Source: Bradyrhizobium sp. AZCC 1719 (lineage in GTDB: Bacteria > Pseudomonadota > Alphaproteobacteria > Rhizobiales > Xanthobacteraceae). Taken from it: a stretch of DNA of 64,000 bases. Positions 62,486 through 64,000 of this stretch are shown in pieces. The notes beneath the pieces are model-generated. The model had not been told where the DNA came from. It ran no database searches and saw nothing but the letters and a program-made list of their open reading frames with translations. The DNA is taken from positions 2,261,001 to 2,325,000 of the forward strand of contig NZ_JAZHRU010000001.1 in assembly GCF_036924525.1 (NCBI RefSeq), in the 5' to 3' direction. A program made the translations under genes and the position numbers. Every line of letters starts with the position of its first letter. The first letter of the stretch is position 1.

Positions 62486-62625
62486 TTCAACTCCTGCGCG
62501 CACGCCATTGATACAGTCATGCCTTCCTAACACAGGAGGGTTACGCTTGCCGAGTTGCCGCGCGCGCGCGGCCCTGATTGAATGCCTCAAACAGCCGCAT
62601 CGACGCGGCCATACGAGGAAACACC

Positions 62626-63705
62626 ATGACGTCGCCGATCGCGGGTGGCGTGGACTGCGACCTGCATCCCGCCGTTCCGCATCTGACCAGCCTGTTGCCC
62701 TACATGAACGACTACTGGCGCGACCAGGTAACGACGCGCGGCATGACCGACCTGGTGTCGCAATCCTATCCCACCCATTCGCCGATCTCGTCGCGGCCGG
62801 ACTGGCGGCCGGCGCAGGGCAAGCCGGGCGCTGATCTGGCCGACATGCAGAAGCAGGCGCTCGACCGGTTCGGCGTTCGTTTCGGCATCTGCAATCCGCT
62901 CTATGGCGTGCAGATGGTGTTCTCCGAGGACATGCAGGACGCGTTCTGCCGCGCGCTGAACGACTGGTTGGCCAAAGAATGGCTCGACAAGGACGATCGG
63001 CTGCGCGGCTCGATCGTGATCCCCACGCAAAGCGTCGAGAAGTCAGTCGCGGAGATCGAACGCTGCGCTGAGGATAAGCGCTTCGTCCAGGTGCTCATGT
63101 TGGTCATGGGCGACATGCCGTTGGGCAAGCGCGCCTACTGGCCGATCTACGCCGCCGCCGAACGGCTGGGCTTGGCCGTCGGCATCCATGCCGGCAGCGC
63201 CTATCACAACCCGCCGACCTCGATCGGCTGGGGCTCCTATCACATCGAGGATTACGTAGCCCAAGCGACCGCGTTCCAGACCCAGCTCACCAGCCTGATC
63301 GTGGAGGGCGTGTTCGCCCGCCATCCGAATCTGAAAATGGTGATGCTGGAATCAGGCTTCACCTGGCTGCCGGCCTATCTCTGGCGGCTGCACAAATTCT
63401 GGCGCGGCATCCGGATGGAAACGCCGTGGGTCGATCGCGCGCCGCTGGAGATTGTGCGCAGCAACATCCGCTTCTCGCTGCAGCCGGTCGATGCGCCGCC
63501 GGATCCCGCAACCCTGAACCGCCTGTTTGACCATATGCAGTCGGACGAATTGCTCCTATTCTCGACCGACTATCCGCACTGGCAGTTCGACGGCGACGAG
63601 GTGCTGCCGCCGGGATTGTCGTCCGATCTGGTGCGCAAGATTATGATCGACAATCCGCTCGCGACCTACGGCCGATTGCAAGTAGCGAAGGAGACGACGC
63701 TATGA
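62626..63705 (+). CDS. Amidohydrolase family 2 protein (DCDLHP type)
   Basis: This 359-residue TIM-barrel metal hydrolase has the metal motif GGVDCDLHPAVP at the start, GLAVGIHAGSAYHNPP, MVMLESGFTWLPA and FSTDYPHWQFDGDEVLP with the conserved Asp near the C-terminus. This subgroup of ACMSD-like amidohydrolases is common in Bradyrhizobium; the reaction is usually unknown. GAGGAAACACC precedes the ATG at 62626. It overlaps the next amidohydrolase gene by four bases. Confidence 0.85.
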   Translation: MTSPIAGGVDCDLHPAVPHLTSLLPYMNDYWRDQVTTRGMTDLVSQSYPTHSPISSRPDWRPAQGKPGADLADMQKQALDRFGVRFGICNPLYGVQMVFSEDMQDAFCRALNDWLAKEWLDKDDRLRGSIVIPTQSVEKSVAEIERCAEDKRFVQVLMLVMGDMPLGKRAYWPIYAAAERLGLAVGIHAGSAYHNPPTSIGWGSYHIEDYVAQATAFQTQLTSLIVEGVFARHPNLKMVMLESGFTWLPAYLWRLHKFWRGIRMETPWVDRAPLEIVRSNIRFSLQPVDAPPDPATLNRLFDHMQSDELLLFSTDYPHWQFDGDEVLPPGLSSDLVRKIMIDNPLATYGRLQVAKETTL

Positions 63706-64000
63706 ACGTCCAGTTTCGCCCAGAGCCTTCGTCATCCGTCAGCCTCAAGACCGCGATCGCCGATTGCGACATTCACCCGGCACGTGCCACCAAAGACGAG
63801 CTCTATCCGCTCATGGCGAAACGCTGGCACGAACATCTCGAGAGCTACGGCATCCAGGCCTATCACGGCATGATGGAGGGCCCGCCCTATCCGAAGGCGC
63901 AGCCCAACGCCTCGCGCCGCGATGCATGGCCGCCGGAAGGCGGGCCACAGGGCTCCTCGCTGTCCTTCATGCAGAAGCAGCTTCTCGATCCCTACAATGT
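63702..64000 (+). CDS. Amidohydrolase family 2 protein (cut by window end)
   Basis: The first 99 codons are present. The motif IADCDIHPARATKDELYPLM matches the metal-binding start of the previous protein, so the two are tandem paralogues, overlapping by ATGA and probably acting on related substrates or as a pair. The rest of the gene lies beyond 64000. Confidence 0.8.
   Translation, partial: MNVQFRPEPSSSVSLKTAIADCDIHPARATKDELYPLMAKRWHEHLESYGIQAYHGMMEGPPYPKAQPNASRRDAWPPEGGPQGSSLSFMQKQLLDPYN

Overview
The window is high-GC DNA that reads like the chromosome of a Bradyrhizobium-type alphaproteobacterium (Nitrobacteraceae). The evidence is the gene content (several ABC importers, PQQ dehydrogenases, TTG and GTG starts, ATGA-coupled operons) and several families of palindromic intergenic repeats of the type common in Bradyrhizobium and Rhodopseudomonas. 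This assignment is inference from style and content; no rRNA or other marker gene is present. There is one tRNA, one intact IS630-type insertion sequence, no CRISPR array and no prophage.

Layout. 0-8 kb: end of a DevC/FtsX-type permease, an acyltransferase-3 membrane protein, a sorbosone/glucose-dehydrogenase-like lipoprotein, a MATE exporter, an exported Met/Gly-rich protein, and a four-gene minus-strand group (MGMT, AraC regulator, VOC, SRPBCC). tRNA-Gly(CCC) lies at 7957. 8-19 kb: a chemoreceptor, an ECF sigma factor followed on the same strand by a DUF4142 protein and a cupredoxin, a split ThDP decarboxylase of sulfopyruvate-decarboxylase type, a LysR regulator facing a triple-rhodanese protein, a 3-methyladenine glycosylase, and a DbpA-type DEAD helicase. 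19-28 kb: an M29 aminopeptidase and an amidohydrolase whose abutting stop codons are separated only by the IS, two alpha/beta hydrolases, an MBL-fold protein and a two-gene ABC exporter. 28-38 kb: a livHMGF operon followed by an acyl-CoA ligase and a periplasmic binding protein, then a PQQ/haem alcohol dehydrogenase.

38-46.5 kb: a LapG-like cysteine protease (BTLCP) faces a 1616-residue FecR/VCBS-repeat/RTX protein, which is followed by a CHASE2-adenylate cyclase. A type I secretion ATPase and adaptor at 58.8-61.8 kb could export the giant protein. Together these look like a surface-adhesin system in which proteolytic release and cyclic-nucleotide signalling may be linked.

46.6-56 kb: two divergent paralogous peptide-type binding proteins, each with a sigma-54 (-24/-12) promoter match in the shared 203-bp spacer. 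The plus-strand arm continues into permeases, ATPases and an AtzG/AtzE-like small-protein/amidase pair, which suggests nitrogen-regulated uptake and hydrolysis of an amide. 56-64 kb: a small stress-response membrane protein, a LysR regulator and thioesterase pair, the type I secretion genes, a CinA-C domain protein and two ATGA-coupled amidohydrolases, the last cut by the window end.
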